DNA of 64,000 nt from Chinchilla lanigera (GCF_000276665.1 NW_004955472.1:7896231-7960230), one strand, 5' to 3'. Shown: positions 29,940 to 41,943, counted from the first letter of the stretch. A program made the numbers and translations. Notes: generated by a model from the sequence alone, not told the origin.

Positions 29940-30430
29940 GGCTGGAGAGAACACCCCTCTGCTTTCTTAGACATGAGGCATTGACAAAGCATACTTCCTT
30001 GGATCCCAGTTCAGTAGAGGGACAAACTATTCTTACAGATAAGTTTATTACTCAGTCAACCCCAAATAGTAGAAAAAAGCTACAAAAAATGACTTTTGCC
30101 CCAGATAGCTCACTTGAAATGTTAGTAAAATCGCCTCCTCAACATTTTATAGCCATGATGAGGAGGAGGCCAAAGACAGAAAATGAAGAGAACACGAAAA
30201 AACAGCTCTCTTTGTTGCAGCACTAAGAGAAACAGACCCTAAGTCTGATTCTCAGGGCCCCAAGAAGAACTCATCAACTACATTCATCTGCTACCACTGT
30301 CAAAAGCCAGGCCACCTCAAGAGGGACTGCCCTAAGAAGCCCCCTGGGCCATGCCCTGACTGTAAAGGTGACCACTAGAGGTAGGACTGCTCTCTGAAGC
30401 AAAGGCCCCAGAGCTCAGGCCCCTCCTACC
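29940..30430 (+). pseudogene. Class I ERV gag remnant (capsid end and nucleocapsid)
   Basis: A broken frame runs through a capsid C-terminal-like segment (around 30000-30140), a charged EENTKK-type linker, and a nucleocapsid with a CX2CX4HX4C zinc knuckle at about 30290-30335. A second knuckle-like motif is interrupted by stops at about 30350-30395. Two knuckles and the linker style suggest a class I (gamma-like) or related endogenous retrovirus. At least one frameshift (near 30225) and several stops inactivate it. No pro or pol sequence was recognised after it. Confidence 0.7.
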
Positions 30431-30434
30431 AGCT

Positions 30435-31460
30435 GGTCTAACAGGAATGAAGGGGCCCAGGGCATACTCTGCCTTCTCCCTCTGGCCAGAACTGTTGCTG
30501 TGTGTAACCATGGCAGTGTACAGAATGAAAGATTATTTGGAGACAAGAGTTAGTTCAATCACCAACAAGCACGGAGAGGCTGCTGCTTCTTCAGTATAAG
30601 AGACCTTCAGAGAAATACCCCTGAGCTGAAACCTCTGCGGCTTTCTATTTGTAAAACAACGACATGAGAACAAAGATGAAGAAGAAAAAGAAACTTGCAA
30701 CAATTGTATAGGGGCTTTGCTCATTGGACAGGGATGGAAAAGGATACCCTGCTATATGATGTACGTTAATGTGCTTTAAGCAAGTTTGTCATTCAGGAGC
30801 TTTGTCAGAGGCCAGGAGGAACACAGTGAGCAGAGCAAACATCTCTGAGAATAACCTATTGTTCATTCTGCTGTTGTCCTGTAGATCTGCTCCAAATTTA
30901 ACCATGAATTCCAGAAGCCTGGGAACTGCTGCTCTCAATGTCCCTTCACCTTACTTTCATATCAAGCATTCCTCCCACACCTCATAATAAGGAGCTGTAT
31001 TCAAAAGCCCTAATTATCCTTTATACTAGCCCTGCAATACTCCAATTCTTTGGCTAGAAAACCAAATGGAAAGAGTTGATACTTTGTGCAAGATTTGAGA
31101 GTAATATGCAGTCATGGTCTGCTCAAGTGTTCTTTTTTAAAGTTGTGATAAAACACCTATGCAGTAATGGGCTAATTTTTATTTTGGAGAGTGAAATTTC
31201 ATAGGACTTATTCCATTTACACTATTGTACAGCTATCACCATATCTAGCTCTAAATTTTTCTCATTGTCCAAAATAGAAATTGTACTCACTAAACACTAA
31301 CTCCCTCCTCCTCTCCCCCTCCAGTGACTGGTAAACTCTACTGTGCTTTGTGCCTCTACGTATCTGCCTGCTGGAGATATTTCGTGGAAGTGGAAGAATA
31401 TTCCATTGTGCGTTGTTGGCATGCAGTGGTACAGAGTATTCTTTTTATAATTCTTCTATT
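30435..31460. other. Intergenic DNA, no gene recognised
   Basis: Mixed composition. Short open frames only, none with a recognisable domain or splice context. Confidence 0.45.
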
Positions 31461-31826
31461 TCTGCAAAGTGATATTCTCATGAGTATTAGTTTGTATTTC
31501 AAATTTTAGTAATTTGAGTCCTTTTTCTGGTTTGTCAATCTAGCTAATTTTTTTCCAATTTTGTTGATCTTTTCAAAGAGCTAATTTTGATTTCATTGAT
31601 TTTCTCCATTGCTTCTCCAGTTAATTTATCTCCATTATAATCTTTATTTTTCCTTAATTTATTGTTTTTTTTTCTTTTTTTTAAAGGGTTAGTTTTTTTG
31701 TGGATATAGTTGTAGATGTATAGTTCACATAGGTGTATAGTTTGGTTGTTAATTTTAGTCCATCCTGTCCATCTATATCTTCGACTGGAGAGTTTAATCT
31801 ATTTATAGTAATTAACAAGAAGGAAA

Positions 31827-31985
31827 ACTGGGTGTGGTAGTGCACACCTGTAATACCGGCACTTGGGAGGCTGAGGCAGGAGGATTGTTGTGAGCTTGAG
31901 GCCAGCCTAGGCTGCAAAGTGAGCTCAACGCCAGCCTGAATGGCATAGCGAGACCCTGTCTCAAAAAGACAAAAAAAAAAAAAAA
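31827..31985 (+). repeat. B1-like SINE inside L1
   Basis: Full body with CAGCCTAGGCTGCAAAGTGA and a tail of CTCAAAAAGAC plus a long A-run. The imperfect flanks AAGAAGGAAA and AAGAAGAAAGG are the likely target duplication. Confidence 0.88.
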
Positions 31986-32380
31986 AGAAGAAAGGCATAA
32001 TTTTTACTCTTTAGCAGTTATTTTCTGTATGTCTTATTCTTTCTATTCCTCAATTCCTTCACTACACCTTTTTCAAGGATTTGGGTTTTGTGGTTGGTTT
32101 GTTTTGTGATGCTGATGACTGGACTCACAGTCTTGCATATGCTAGGCAAGCAGTTTACCACTGAGCTGCCTCCTCAGGACCTTTATTTTTTGTACTGCAT
32201 TATTTTGATTCTGTTTTTCTATCTTTTCCTGTGTATCTTTTACTTATTTTTTTAATGTTTACCTATGGGATTACAATTAACATTTTAAATTTATGACAAC
32301 AATTTAAACAATTATTCCATGGTATAGGAGTACAAATACTTTATCCTTATACAACCTCATTGTTTCTCCTTTATATGGTT

Positions 32381-32530
32381 ATTATCATAGATTACATCTT
32401 TATTATATTAGATATATTATATTAGACATATTATATTAGATATATATCTAATATATTATATTATTAGATATATTATATTAGATATATATTATTATATATT
32501 ATCTATTATCATAGATTACATCTTTATTAT
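32381..32530. repeat. AT-rich palindromic tract between direct repeats
   Basis: A 26-bp unit (ATTATCATAGATTACATCTT plus TATTAT) occurs at 32381-32406 and 32505-32530, offset 124 bp. Between them lie repeated TATTATATTAGATATAT motifs that can pair with themselves. Confidence 0.8.
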
Positions 32531-33088
32531 GTTATAATAAATATTACATATTTATTATATTTGTTCCCACTAGTATAGATTTATAATTACTATGATAAAA
32601 TTTACTTTTCAAGTATTTTTTTAAAAGATGAGTTACAAACTCAAAGTGCAATAATACTGGCTTTTCTAATTTTGTATTAGGTATCTCTATCGGTGTTATT
32701 CCTTCACATGGCTTTGAGGTATTTCTAGACTGCTTTCATTTCAGTTTTTTCTTTCAGCACATTTTAAATATATTGCTTAAGTACATTGCCTTCTGGAGTC
32801 CATGTTTTTTGAACAGAAATTGTCTGTTAATTTTATTGAGAATCTATCTTATGGATTATTTCTTTCTTGCTTTCAAGATTTTGTGTCTTTTGACAATTTA
32901 TAATGTATTTTTCACGTGGATCTCTTCAAGTTTATACTATCTAAAGTTTATTGAACTTCTTAGATGTGTCTATTTGTGTCTTTCATCAAATTTGGGGAGT
33001 TCTCTGCCATTATTTCTTCAAATATTGTCTGTCATTTTCTTTCTGGAATTCTCACAATGTTGATGTTGGTGCATTTTATGATATCCTG

Positions 33089-33655
33089 GCAGAAATTCCT
33101 TGGCATAAATTGGGCTGTGTTCCACAAGAGACCCGAGTTCATTGAGAACAAAACCAGAGTTTAATTTGAGGCTAGCCACCCTCACTTCCTTTTGCCAATC
33201 TGGAAGTCGGGGCCAATGACCAACTTTGTTCCACCTTGTATACATTTTGGTTTCCATGGCAACAGATTGGGATGTTACATTCGCTGACCCCAATGGGCAT
33301 ATGATCTTTTTCTCATCCTGTTGGACCCCAGGTCAGTTGCAGGTCGCATGTCTAACCATGATACATGTTTCTCCCATTACATTCCATTTGTCTCCTTTTT
33401 TACACCCTATGCACTCCTTTAGGGTTACAATGTTTGCCTAGGGCCAGGAGATGGAACTGCCCAGGCAGGGTCACGGAGGGTTACCTAGGCCTAGGCGCCC
33501 CTTATCTCGGGGAGACATTCCTGGGCAGAGTTCATCTGGGGAATTAGCTCTTATACTGTCCTGGGAGGCTTCCCAAGGCACCGCTTAGGCTTTTACTGAA
33601 ACTATTTTATCTAAAATAATATACCAAGATTCACTGCCCCCTATAATCCCAGCAA
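33089..33655 (-). repeat. Solo class I-type LTR inserted in L1
   Basis: L1 text stops near 33088 and resumes near 33656. Read on the minus strand, the insert ends with a poly(A)-signal-like AATTAAA, then CTCTGGTTTTGTTCTCAATG and CGGGTCTCTTGTGG, as expected of an R/U5 segment. No internal retroviral genes are present, so it is a solo LTR. Target-site duplication was not resolved. Confidence 0.65.
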
Positions 33656-33785
33656 AGCCTCAGTCTGTGATCATTTTTCTTCATTCTTATTTTCTACTCC
33701 TTAGACACAATAATTTCAATTGCTTCACCTTCAAGTAGACTCATTCTTCTGCTTGCTCAAAGCTGTTATTGAAACTTGTTTGGAT

Positions 33786-34100
33786 TAACTAATGGCCAAC
33801 TTGTAACAACACAGCTGAACTAAATCAGTGTGGTGCTGGTATGGAGGGCTCACCTGAAGATTGCTGCTAACAGCATAAAAGGAGAATTGGAAGGGAAGAT
33901 GGTATGCCATTGATTCTTCTGGAGAAGCTCATCGTGCTACTTTTTTTGATATGAACTCAGCTGTTCTCATTGTTGGAGGAGCTCCAAGAATCCTGAGATT
34001 TCTTATTCCAACACGAAATCTGAGTCTGTATCTCACGCACCTTAACAAAAGGAATGAATGAAAGAACAAAACCGCCATGAGCAAGCTGCACTAGAAACAG
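33786..34100 (+). other. Unrecognised coding-like fragment
   Basis: A frame read across 33880-34030 gives GRWYAIDSSGEAHRATFFDM and SAVLIVGGAPRIL, with protein-like codon use but no start, intron signals or known family. It could be a decayed processed pseudogene or part of the adjoining repeat. Confidence 0.3.
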
Positions 34101-34849
34101 GACTTTACTATAATATTCAAGCCTACCATTTTCTATTTAAAATAAATAGATATTGCCTCACTTCAATCGATAAATTTTTAAAATACAAATATGCAATTGT
34201 TCTCCTCATCCCTTCTCCTTCTTTCACCCCAAATCCAGTCTCTTGTGGTCTCAAACAGCCCAGATGCTAGGGTGGGTGAATGGCATTTTCAGTGGCATGG
34301 GGTCAGACGCCAAAGGGGCTGTCCTTATTTGGCGGATGAAGAGTGTGATCCCGAGGGCTTCTCTCTGTGCTCCTGGGGAGGGCTGGTTATACGGTGGGTG
34401 TGACATTCTCATTTTCAGTTGCCTCCAATGATGGAATCTTTGGTACAATCTGAGGAAGTTTAGAGCGGGAGGAGGGGCTGGGTCCCTGCAAAGGCCACAT
34501 TCCAGTGCCCATGAGCATGAGAGGACTGCAGACCTACTGGGCGAGCATGTGCACTGGGGAGCTGGGGAACAGAGGCAGGTTTCTGCATGTGGGAAGGTAT
34601 CAGGGAAGTATACGGAGGGAGGTGCCCAGGAGCAGGGAGGGCATCGTACCCACTGACAGGACTCCTTGGAAAAAGTCAGCCAGACCTCGGGTTCTAGAGA
34701 GAATAAGGTACCTAAGGTAGTGAGTGGACAGTAGAGGCAAAGTCAGTCAGTGAAATAGCAGTTCCAGGAGCAGATTCAGGGTGAAACTGGATTCTGGGAG
34801 TGGCCTGGATGGGAGGTGGCAAACGGTACTGACGTGGAGTGGGCCACTC

Positions 34850-35095
34850 TATCAGCCAGCTTTCCTATCACTAACACAGCATACCTGACAGGGGAGGAGC
34901 CAGGGACAAGGACTTACCCTTCTAGGTCCCAGCCCCAGTAATTCAGTTCTTCCAGTCAGGCCCACCTCCGAACAGTTAGCTCGGAACTCATCAGTGGACC
35001 AACCCATTGATGCATACAGCATGTCCATGACCCATCCAATAACTTCCAGAAGCCCTCCTCTGAACATGAGACTTCGGGGGACATTTTAGATCTAA
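34850..35095 (-). repeat. ERVL-MaLR-type LTR fragment
   Basis: Shares ACTTACCCTTCTAGGTCCCA, AACTCATCAGTGGACCAACC and GACTTCGGGGGACATTTTAG with the LTR copies at 7830, 25195 and 60262. Left part of the LTR is missing. Confidence 0.6.
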
Positions 35096-35099
35096 CATA

Positions 35100-38000
35100 A
35101 TAGCTACTCTAGACTGGAAATGCTTGGCCACTGAGCAGGAACACCCTGGAGAGATATCTTTAGAAGATCTTCTTAACATCTTGAGGCCTTTCTTCTTAAA
35201 GCAAGAAGGAGTGGAGCTGGCTCATATTTCACTGTTACCACCTTAGGTGGAGGTCTGTGTCTTCAGAACAAAGTCACAGTAAGCAGTAGAGGTCGTGCCC
35301 ATCAGGAGACTCGGACAACAGTCATTTTGATGACTTCCACACTGGAACTGGAGGAGTCAGTGGAGTGCTTGCATGTGTTACTAGTTTTCTGCTGCCTAGA
35401 GAGAGGTCAAACTTGAGCTGTCATAGAACTTTGAGTCAGAGCTACTGCTAGTACTGAGCTCTAGTTAAGGCTTTGACAGGTGGACAGAAGGGACAGTATA
35501 CATAAGGGGCCTCCGCAAGAACACATGCCACCCCCACCCCATCTTCTGTCCTCACGATGCTGGGTTACATGCTCGGTCAGCCACAGGGTTGCATGAGAGA
35601 TCATTTGGTATCACCCATTTCACGGAGGAGAAAACTAAGGCCTAGAGAGATAAAGTGAGGTGACTCACCTCCGTGGCTGAGACTCCTGCATGGCTTGTCT
35701 GGCTGTGCAAGCCATGCCCAGTGCTGTACCCTCTCTGACTTTTGCCCACTGACTTGCTGCAGCACTTGACAGTGGTCATCCTCTTCTTGTGCTTGATATT
35801 TCTGGTCAACTTGGATGGTGGCTGCAGCTCACAGGACGCACTGGAGCTAGGGGCAGGGCAGCTGTGGGGCTGGCAGGGGCTGCACTTGGGCCTCCCTCTC
35901 ACGGCTGGCCCGGCAGCTGGAACATGGGTTCCCTAGCTGTCACCATGCAGCACAGTTCACAGAGACCGGGGGCACACGCCGAAGTCTCTTCTGAACTAGT
36001 CCCGGGAGTGGTTTGCTCTCCCTGTTTCCGGTTCCTGCCCAGCCTCACCGCTTAGCCTTGCTGAGCCGCTCCCTGCCCAACGTCAACCCCACGCTGCTCC
36101 TCAGGGTCGGTGCTGTGACTGTTGCGAGCTGACTGCAGCAGCTTGTCGGGTTGACCACCGTGAATTCCTGGGCCAGTGCGGAGGACAGAGCGGTGGCACG
36201 CCTAGCAAGACCCTAGATGCACAGCGGCTGCCTTTGGATGGCCGCTCCTTCCCTCACACCCACCCAGGCTCCTCCCTGTTCTCAAAATTGGCTTCCAGAA
36301 GCCCTTTCCAGGAAGCTGTCCTGGAGCCTAACTCCTACCTCTCTCCCCGTAGATGGGCTACTTCTCTCCACACCAGCTCGCCCCATAAATCAAGAAAAGG
36401 GCAAAGAGCTAAGTGTCAGACTTAGACACTACACTTTCCATGAAAGCTGCAGCTGTTCACCTTCCTCCTCTTCTCCAAGCTGATTTGTCTTCCCTAGAAT
36501 CCAGAGGGCCAGTGTCCATCAGAAAGCCACCCTGAGGCCTCCTGTCTCATGCAGCACTGCCATGAGCGCCCACCCGGAGTCCGGGTGCACCCATACCTGG
36601 GTTGGAGGGCTCTGGACAGCAGGGCAGGAGGTTATGGGTTAGTCTTAGCGATCTTCTACCTCAACTGTCTCTGAGGACAACAGAGAGACTGAGGCTTCAG
36701 GTGAGAAGGCGCTTGTGCTACCTGAGCTTGGAAGGCTGCGTCTCACTTTTCTGCCATGGCCATTGCCAGAAGGATATGCTGTGTCCAGCTGTGTCCTGCA
36801 ACACTATGATCAGGCAGCTCTGGGGTGTCCCCAGGTAAGACAGGAGTAGTGTCCTCATGCAGGATGCATTGCAAGGCTCCTCCGAGTGCTGAGAGCTCAG
36901 GGGTTAGCAAGGAGAACCCTCCTTCTAAACCTCAGGGTCTTCTTCAACCCCCAAAGCCCTGCCTCCTGCCCCCACATCCATCCCGGGCTTTGCATGCCCT
37001 CCCTGGGCCCTCCCCAAGGGAGGAGCCCTGGGGCTTGTGGCAGCCTCTCATCCACCAAGATGGCAGCTGGTCTCAGCATGGCCCTGCTAGTGACTAGAGG
37101 AAGCCAAATACAATGGGGCATCTCCTGAGGTGCAACAACAAGGCCAGGGTTCAGGGAAGCCCCTTCCTCTCCTGCGGCCCCTGCCCTCCTGGGCTCAGGC
37201 ACAATCACTCACTGTCTCCTTCGGTTGTTTCTGGGATCTCCTGAGGTTTATCTCCAGGGTGACAGCCTTGGAGATCCCCTCCTGCCAGAACTGAGGATAG
37301 AGTCAGCATGACCTTCCTGCCCTCACTCCAGCGTCCAGTGCCCTTGACCTTGGGCCTGTGGGCTGGTGCTGATGCTCCTGACCCCAGCATGCTGATCCTA
37401 GCTGAGGCTCCAGCTTCAGCTCTCACAGTGGCCTGACCTTCTTGTACCTGTTTGTTCATTTGCAAAATAGGAACAAGACCACACTGCACTGGAGTCTTCA
37501 TTGGAAGGCTGAAGGATCGGAGCACTGGAGCCTGGAGGAACTGAAGACCATCCAAAGGCAATGGTGCAGACTGGAGCTGCTTTGAAGAAAAAGGGAAGAC
37601 TTCCTTCTTTCCAGTTTTATTTCCCTTTTTATTATTTTGTCCAGGCTGTAAGCGTATTGGTTGGTGCCACCCACATCTGTGGGTCTTCTCTTTCTGGTTT
37701 GTTACCTACACAACACGGCTTACACAGACCTGGTGCTTTCTTAACCTGCTGTGTGGCTCCTACTCAAGTCAAACTGATATATCACAATTAACGAGCACAG
37801 AGCTCCTCACACTCCATTTCCTCCTTGAACCTCATGGCCTCCCGTGAGGTCAGAAGCCTAGAGTGGAAATTCCTCCATTAGCCAGATGAAAACACAAGGC
37901 CCCTGAGAAGGTGACTTCTTGCCCGGGGACTAAGAGGCAAGAAGGCCTTCAGACCCCCATCTGAGCACCTTTGGTCTTGCAGTGTGTGTGTCCTCAGCTA

Positions 38001-39500
38001 GGCTGAACCATAGGGAGAGCAACAAGGAGTCTCAGGCTCCCACATGCCCCAAGCCCAACTGGAGTCTCTGTACCACCCACTCCCCCATTCCCCACTCCAT
38101 TGTGCAGCCTGAGGCTGAATAAAGGCTTCCATGGAGCCTCCTGCAAAGTTCTCCTGCTGTTCCCCTTCGGACTGTCATTCTTATGGGGCGAGCCCTCTCT
38201 GCCTGATCAGCACACACAAGGGGCTGGGAACAGTGATGCTTTTCTTCCTCCATTATGTGGGAGCTTTTGAGGCTGGTAAGGAAGGACCCTCCATGACTTA
38301 TTAGTCTCTGATGTTTCCCACGTGAGCACCTGTCATACTGAGGCATCCCCTGCAGGGTTTCTGTGACAGGCCAGCAGCCTCTCTAGGCAGAGCATGGGGC
38401 TGTATGATGTATCCAGATCTGCCTCCAGGTCTGAAGTTTGGGACCCAAGGGTGGAGGCCCCTTTGGCCAGTGGTCCTTGAACCTTCTACAGTTCCCTGTT
38501 CCCAGGTTAGCCTCTCTCTTGGGGGTCAAGTGCATGAGGAGGGGTGGGAGGGGCTTTGTTGTGGGGGCAGGCTGGGCTGGTGTGGAGAAGGCAGCCATCC
38601 CATTCCATCCATCCAATAACAGTCGGGAGGATGCCAAATCCCACCTTCCTGGACAGCTTTTGGGGTGGAAAGTCAGTGTCACGTAGCCTATAGCAGACCA
38701 CAGTCCCCCAAGCCCCAGCTAGAGCTAGTAATGGCAGGCTTGGGAAGATGATGTGACTAAGGCTTTGTGGGAAACTCTGAGTTTTGTTCCCTGATCACCT
38801 GGGACACCCTGCAAATGAGGACATGTGATGAAACAATAGCAGCAAAGAGATAATGGCATTTTCCTGGCCCGATCCCTGCCCAAGCAAGGAAGTAGCTCAA
38901 ACCTGTGCAAGCAGGAAGCGCCTTCTGCCCCTCCTCCGGGTCCATTTCCATGCCCATGTGCCCATTTGCTGCAGCCAGGAGCTGTGCATGTGCCTGGGAC
39001 GGGCTCTGCTGTACAGGGGGCATGTGATAAGTGCCGAGGTTGTCAAGGGCACCCGGACAGATGGTGTGGGTGACCTGAGTGTACCTCACTGAGCTTCCCT
39101 CCCTCCACGGGCCAGGCCTGTGATGCTTATCTGTCCTGCTCCTTGCATCTTCACTGTCACTCTGCAGGGGGGGCAGGGATGCTCTTAGAGAGGAGTTGAG
39201 GTCTTAGGGTTCAGAAATGTGCCTTGATCACAGTCAGCAATGGTGGAGCTGGGACTTGGATAAGAACACGGGCTCTAGGCCAGGGTGTAGAAGGTCTACA
39301 TGGCACATGCCCAGAGAAAGCTTGCCCCTGCCATGCCCTGCTGGGTTGAGCCACTCACCACATCCCTTAGTGTAAAGTGCTCTGCCAGCAGGTCAGGAGG
39401 CAACACCAAGAAGAGAGACTGCTCCTCACTTCGCCCATTCTGTGGGGTCACAGTGAAGGCCAGGAAAGCTCTACTGATGGCACTGATGCTGGGGTGGCTT
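35100..39500. other. GC-richer intergenic DNA without a recognisable gene
   Basis: Several frames over 80 codons exist on both strands, but they overlap each other and show no domain, splice pattern or codon bias. High GC alone explains them. I annotate no gene. Confidence 0.55.
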
Positions 39501-39539
39501 CAACTCCAGAGTTTGTGTAGAGCCAGCTCCAGCTGTAGA

Positions 39540-39720
39540 GCAGGTACTGAGATGGCTCAAACTCTAGAGATGGCATTCAAGCTGGCACTGGAGCTTGCTC
39601 TTGCTCTAGAACAAGGGCTGGGGCTGATTCTACTTCTGAAGCTGGTGTAAGAGCTTGCTTTTGCTCTGAAGTGGTTTCAGAGCTACCACTGAGGCCAGTG
39701 ATAGAGCTACAAGGGAAAAG
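39540..39720. repeat. Degenerate tandem repeat (GAGCTTGCT/TTGCTCT units)
   Basis: Recurring short units such as GGAGCTTGCTCTTGCTCTAG (39590-39609) and AGAGCTTGCTTTTGCTCTGA (39650-39669), about 60 bp apart with weaker intermediates, give a decayed minisatellite. Confidence 0.5.
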
Positions 39721-40046
39721 AATTCCGGCATGACTCCCTTTCCCTGAGTCTTTCCAAAGACAGAAGCCAACTGCACAACTGGATGTTTGCGTAGACCGTG
39801 GTCCATGCATGAGGGGTCTGCAGCTTGTCCTTGTCCCGGGCCTAACATCGTCTTTGAAGCCTCTTCTTGGTGGGAACCAGCACAGACCTCTCCTCATGGG
39901 CTGTTATGTACCTACCCCAAGAGGCCACTTTACCCTCAGTCTTGGTCTTCCTCGGCCCTGTGTCCTCCAGTTGGGTCAGGAGAAGGTCAGCACGGCATTC
40001 CTGGGCCAAGATAGGTACACTGAGCTACACATAAGCCATCAGCCTG

Positions 40047-40194
40047 TTCCTCCTGTTCTCCTCCTTCTCCTCCTCCTTCTCCTCCTCCTCCCTTTTCCTT
40101 TCCTTCTTCTTCTTCTGCTTCCTCTTCCCCTTCCTCCTCTTCCCCTTCTTCTACTTTTCCTTGTCCTTCTCCTCCTTCTTATTCTGATTCTTCT
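40047..40194. repeat. Polypyrimidine (CCT/CTT)n tract
   Basis: About 150 bp of almost pure C and T in irregular CTC/CTT units, next to a minus-strand B1-like SINE (40196-40312). Its A-rich tail may have seeded the expansion. Confidence 0.9.
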
Positions 40195-40195
40195 T

Positions 40196-40312
40196 CAGCA
40201 GGGTTTCCCTGTGTAGCTCAGGCTGGCCTCAAACTCAAGGTGATTCTCCTGCCTCAGCCTCCCAAGTGCTGGGATTTCAGTTGTGTGCCACCACACCTCG
40301 CCATCAACTTCT
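40196..40312 (-). repeat. B1-like SINE, minus strand
   Basis: Contains CTCAGGCTGGCCTCAAACTC and CTCCCAAGTGCTGGGATTTC, the reverse complement of the SINE body. Its tail merges into the polypyrimidine tract. Confidence 0.85.
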
Positions 40313-41333
40313 TGAGGGCAGGAAAGTAAGCAGATTGACAGAAGTTCCCAGAGTACTGGTCCAGCAAGGTGTCCAGGACTGAGGAGGTAGTGCTGGGACA
40401 GGCAGGGCAGCGGCAATATGGCAAGCCATATTCCTGTCTGATGTAAACGTCCACTTTGTACTCCTCCCTGGCACTTACGTGGCCCCGGTGACATCTCATC
40501 TCATGGCTCATGCTACCAGGATGCCTGGTTTTCTGAGACACTTGTGGGTGTTATCTTCCCATAGACATTTCTGAAGGGCACACCTCACCCTATGCTCACC
40601 AAGCTCCCTGGGAGCCAGCTGAGCGCTCGCTACTAAGAAGAGAGGCCAGGTGTAAGCAGGTATTCCTCACACCACCTCTGCGTCCTGATAGTGGGTGAGG
40701 TGGGAATGCCTGGCTGTAGCATGGTGGGTATGGATCCTCGCAGAGGCTGCTGTGAGCCCTAGCCTCCCCTGTGCTTCCCACACGCCTGTTCCCAACTCCT
40801 CTCTGCCTTCCTGCTGTAGTGCAAAGCAGACCTCAGCACTCTAGCAGGAATTCTAAGTGTTGGGTCGAGCGTTTGGATCCTGAGCTACTCTACATGCCCA
40901 TTCTCATGTTGGAGACAGGAGCCTCGCCTCTTAATCACCCAATTTTTAACTTGGTCCTGTGGCCCCTGCTGAAATAAGAAAGGATGTAGCCATGTCTGGA
41001 GGAAGCCAGGAAGGTATCACATCTACCATACTAACTTATGATATCTACTGTTACTGGCTGACTCCTCAGCCAGAACTGGGGTATTGGAAGGGTCCTGGAG
41101 GCCCATTTACCTGCCTTTTTCATTGAACTGTGCTAAATGCTTGCAAGCATACCTGTGCACAGTAGGGCTTCACATATGTTTATGGGATGAATGAGCCCAA
41201 CCAGCTCTTTCTCAGATACCTCAGTGGGTTAGGGCCTCTGTTTGCCTACACCCAGGATGAAGACGCCCTAGATACGAACTGGAACCTGCTTCACAAATGG
41301 AGAAATTGCTTTTACCAAGGGCTTAGATAAATA

Positions 41334-41438
41334 AGTGCTGGGATCACAGGTGTGCGCCACCACGCCCAGTCATTATCCTTTGTTAGGTATGCGTGTTTAG
41401 TTTACACATCAGCCTTATTTTGATAACCCCCTGTTGAA
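41334..41438. repeat. 105-bp duplicate of CAAP1 intron 1, upstream of the promoter
   Basis: Matches 42643-42747 without indels, with three mismatches by eye (about 97 %). It includes the last 40-odd bases of a minus-strand B1-like SINE whose full copy is present only at the intron site, so the intron copy is the source. Confidence 0.93.
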
Positions 41439-41635
41439 AGTCTCCTCAGCCATCATACTAGAGCAGGAAACACAGACCTGAGCCCCGCCTCCGGAAATGA
41501 CGCGTCACGCTCTGCGCCGAGGCCGGAGGTGACGCAAAACCGGCACCGCCGGTGCGTGCCGTAGGTAGCGCTAGACCCGGTTTCTGTTGCTCTGGACAAG
41601 GCGGGCTTTCCTTGGATGGTCGCAACGGCGGCATC

Positions 41636-41943
41636 ATGACGGGGAAGAAATCTTCCCGCGAGAAGCGGCGCAAACGCAGCGGCCAGGACGCAGCCGCTTC
41701 GCTCGCGGCCCCGGACCTCGTTCCCGCCCTCGCCAGCAGCGGCAGCGGGAGCACCAGCGGCTGCNNNNNNNNNNNNNNNNNNNNNNNNNNNNNNNNNNNN
41801 NNNNNNNNNNNNNNNNNNNNNNNNNNNNNNNNNNNNNNNNNNNNNNNNNNNNNNNNNNNNNNNNNNNNNNNNNNNNNNNNNGGGAGCGGCGGAAGCGCAG
41901 GAGCACCGACTCGTCCTCCAGCGTCTCGGGCTCCCTGCAGCAG
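41636..41943 (+). CDS. CAAP1: CAAP1 exon 1 (basic and Gly/Ser-rich N-terminus, with N gap)
   Basis: The N-terminus is Lys/Arg-rich, then Ala and Ser/Gly-rich up to SGC at 41764. After 117 N (41765-41881) coding resumes at 41884 with ERRKRRSTDSSSSVSGSLQQ, ending before the donor GTGCGT. The two sides are in different frames as assembled. The Gly/Ser/Cys-rich GC repeat inside explains the sequencing gap. Confidence 0.9.

Larger units (their letters stand above)
31460..33785 (-). mobile_element. L1 fragment(s), minus strand, interrupted by SINE, AT repeat and LTR
   Basis: 31470-31670 follows the reverse complement of L1 ORF2 5' sequence (CAATTTTGTTGATCTTTTCA, GATTTTCTCCATTGCTTCTC). 32750-33088 and 33656-33785 continue it (GTGGATCTCTTCAAGTTTAT, CACAATAATTTCAATTGCTT, TTCTTCTGCTTGCTCAAAGC). 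Insertions at 31827-31985 (SINE), 32381-32530 (AT repeat) and about 33089-33655 (LTR) break it up. Confidence 0.75.

Noticed and set aside
35642..38701. Many 60-118-codon frames on both strands
   Set aside because: They overlap in several frames at once, as expected of GC-rich DNA with few stops. No splice sites, domains or codon bias support them.
39809..40216. 135-codon frame rich in Leu (LLLLLLLLLLPFP)
   Set aside because: It is the translation of the CCT/CTT microsatellite at 40047-40194 and has no start context or domain.
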